From: Mucilaginibacter endophyticus | Lineage (GTDB): Bacteria; Bacteroidota; Bacteroidia; Sphingobacteriales; Sphingobacteriaceae | Direction: 5' to 3' | NCBI RefSeq assembly: GCF_003351025.1 | Contig: NZ_QPCG01000002.1 | Location: 620,001 to 684,000 of the forward strand | Length of the DNA stretch: 64,000 nt | Shown: in pieces, positions 62,853 to 64,000 of the stretch | Numbering within the stretch: the stretch's first letter is position 1 | How the letters are laid out: each line of letters begins with the position of its first letter | Translations under genes and position numbers: made by a program | The notes under the pieces: generated by a model | The model's database searches: none | What the model was told of the DNA's origin: nothing | The model's input: the letters and a program-made list of their open reading frames with translations, nothing else

Positions 62853-64000
62853 TCACTCTCCGGATCTCAAACTTTCGACCGGATTTGTCATGGCAGCTTT
62901 AATAGATTGGAAGCTTACCGTTACAAACGCGATCAGCAAAGCCATGAAAGCAGCCAGCGCAAACACCCACCATTGAATATCTATACGATAGGCAAAATTT
63001 TGCAGGTATTTGCTAATCATGAGCCAGGCTATGGGCGACGCTACTACAACAGCTACAAGAACCAGCTTCAGAAAATCGACAGAAAGCAAACCGGTTATAT
63101 TAACCACCGATGCGCCAAGCACTTTTCGGATCCCAATCTCTTTGGTACGCTGCAAGGTCAATAATGATATCAACCCAAGTAAACCAAGGCAACTGATACA
63201 AATGGCTATCACAGCGCTTGAAGTAATGAGCTTGTTTAGCAAATCTTCCTTTTGATAAAAATCGGCTATTTGCTGATCGAGGAAATGGTATTCGAATACA
63301 TTATCAGGATAGACAGTCTGCCATTCCCGTTTAATACGCTCAATCACTGCCGAAGGATTTCCGGAACCAATTTTTACCCCTGCGTATTGGTAACCTTTTC
63401 TAAACGTACTTATATACTCGGGAGCGATAGCTGTATACAATGATTTTGCATGGAAATCTTTTACCACGCCTACTATAATACCTGGATTGTTTGATAAGTC
63501 CCCGGCTGTAAATTTCCTGCCAATAGCTTGTTGCGGATCTTTAAGTCCTAATTTACTAACCAGCAATTCGTTAACCAGGTATTCGCGTGCTGTATCACTT
63601 TCAACGATGTTACGACCCGCTATCAATTGCATCCCAAATGTCTTAACATAATCTGCATCACCTATCTGGGTGTAGCCAACAAACTTTTCCCAATCGCGGC
63701 TATCATATTTAATGGAACCTCCTTTATCTGCGGTAGAAGACGGTGCCCGGTAACAGAAGGAGACGCTTTTTATTGCAGGATCGGCCATTAGCTGATTGCG
63801 CAAAAAATCAGTTTTGCCTTTGTCGTTGTTAGGGACGGGCAACATTATAACAGCGTTTTTATTAAAACCAAGGTCCGTTGTTTTAAGGTATTTAACCTGC
63901 ATGGTTATTAATATCGTGCTAATGATTAGCACCTGCGCTATTACATTCTGTACAACAATTAAACCTTTACGGGCAAGACCCGCTGATTGTGTTTTACCAC
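62853..64000 (-). CDS. FtsX/MacB-type ABC permease 8, C-terminal part
   Basis: Only the last 381 residues are in the window; the gene runs off the right edge, so the Met at 63932 is internal and not a start. The visible part has a helix (VQNVIAQVLIISTILITMQV), the second core domain with LGFNKNAVIMLPVPNNDKGK and YHFLDQQIADFYQKE, and the final FtsX block SCLGLLGLISLLTLQRTKEI. It ends NPVESLRSGE. It belongs with permeases 4 and 7. It is followed by the heptad repeat and then the promoter of permease 7, so it is likely a separate transcript. Confidence 0.88.
   Translation of the reverse strand, partial: GKTQSAGLARKGLIVVQNVIAQVLIISTILITMQVKYLKTTDLGFNKNAVIMLPVPNNDKGKTDFLRNQLMADPAIKSVSFCYRAPSSTADKGGSIKYDSRDWEKFVGYTQIGDADYVKTFGMQLIAGRNIVESDTAREYLVNELLVSKLGLKDPQQAIGRKFTAGDLSNNPGIIVGVVKDFHAKSLYTAIAPEYISTFRKGYQYAGVKIGSGNPSAVIERIKREWQTVYPDNVFEYHFLDQQIADFYQKEDLLNKLITSSAVIAICISCLGLLGLISLLTLQRTKEIGIRKVLGASVVNITGLLSVDFLKLVLVAVVVASPIAWLMISKYLQNFAYRIDIQWWVFALAAFMALLIAFVTVSFQSIKAAMTNPVESLRSGE

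Overview
The window looks like a chromosomal segment of a Bacteroidota, most likely Sphingobacteriaceae close to Mucilaginibacter or Pedobacter. The grounds are SusC/SusD outer-membrane pairs, C-terminal type IX secretion sorting domains, -7 promoter boxes of the TAnnTTTG type, DUF3822 next to rsmD, and a moderate GC content. The genus is inferred from protein style; no database was searched. I see no phage, IS transposase, rRNA or CRISPR array.

Region 1 (1-9.5 kb) is housekeeping. It holds the N-terminal part of a RecD-like helicase, DUF3822-rsmD, a DeoR regulator, a NudK-like Nudix hydrolase, coaD, a second Nudix protein divergent from pyrE, an SRPBCC protein and a YbiT-type ABC-F ATPase. 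Several of these genes have a -7 box exactly 4 bases before the start codon, which suggests leaderless transcripts. Region 2 (9.5-15 kb) holds a 1448-residue secreted protein (FG-GAP and IPT/TIG repeats, sorting domain) overlapping a lipoprotein gene, then tRNA-Lys(CTT).

Region 3 (15.2-28.4 kb) is an N-acetylglucosamine utilisation locus. It contains a GH20 hexosaminidase, a FucP-type sugar permease, NagA, NagB, a CBM9-like protein, SusC, SusD, a LacI-family repressor and a NagX-like membrane protein. Four copies of an identical 14-bp palindrome, two of them embedded in perfect 42-bp and 50-bp palindromes, mark the promoters of this regulon. The model is: outer-membrane import by SusCD, periplasmic trimming by GH20, uptake by the permease, then deacetylation and deamination to fructose-6-phosphate. 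No GlcNAc kinase gene is present in the window.

Region 4 (28.4-42.6 kb) is a mixed accessory region. It holds a GH43 enzyme, an SDR-AraC pair, an OMP beta-barrel receptor, a DUF1080 protein, an SMP-30-like beta-propeller, a large type IX-sorted protein with a small membrane protein behind it, and a PorT-like barrel.

Region 5 (42.7-64 kb) is a minus-strand array of at least eight paralogous FtsX/MacB-type permeases of about 800 residues, followed by one ABC ATPase and one TolC-family protein. No HlyD/MacA adaptor is present. Two promoters, one before the seventh permease and one before the ATPase, share the same module: two 19-bp imperfect palindromes 22 bp apart, then a TTTGGTATG element 58 or 59 bp further on. 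Every gap between permeases carries inverted arms built from 7- or 8-bp units. This repeat-and-promoter architecture is the least explained part of the window.
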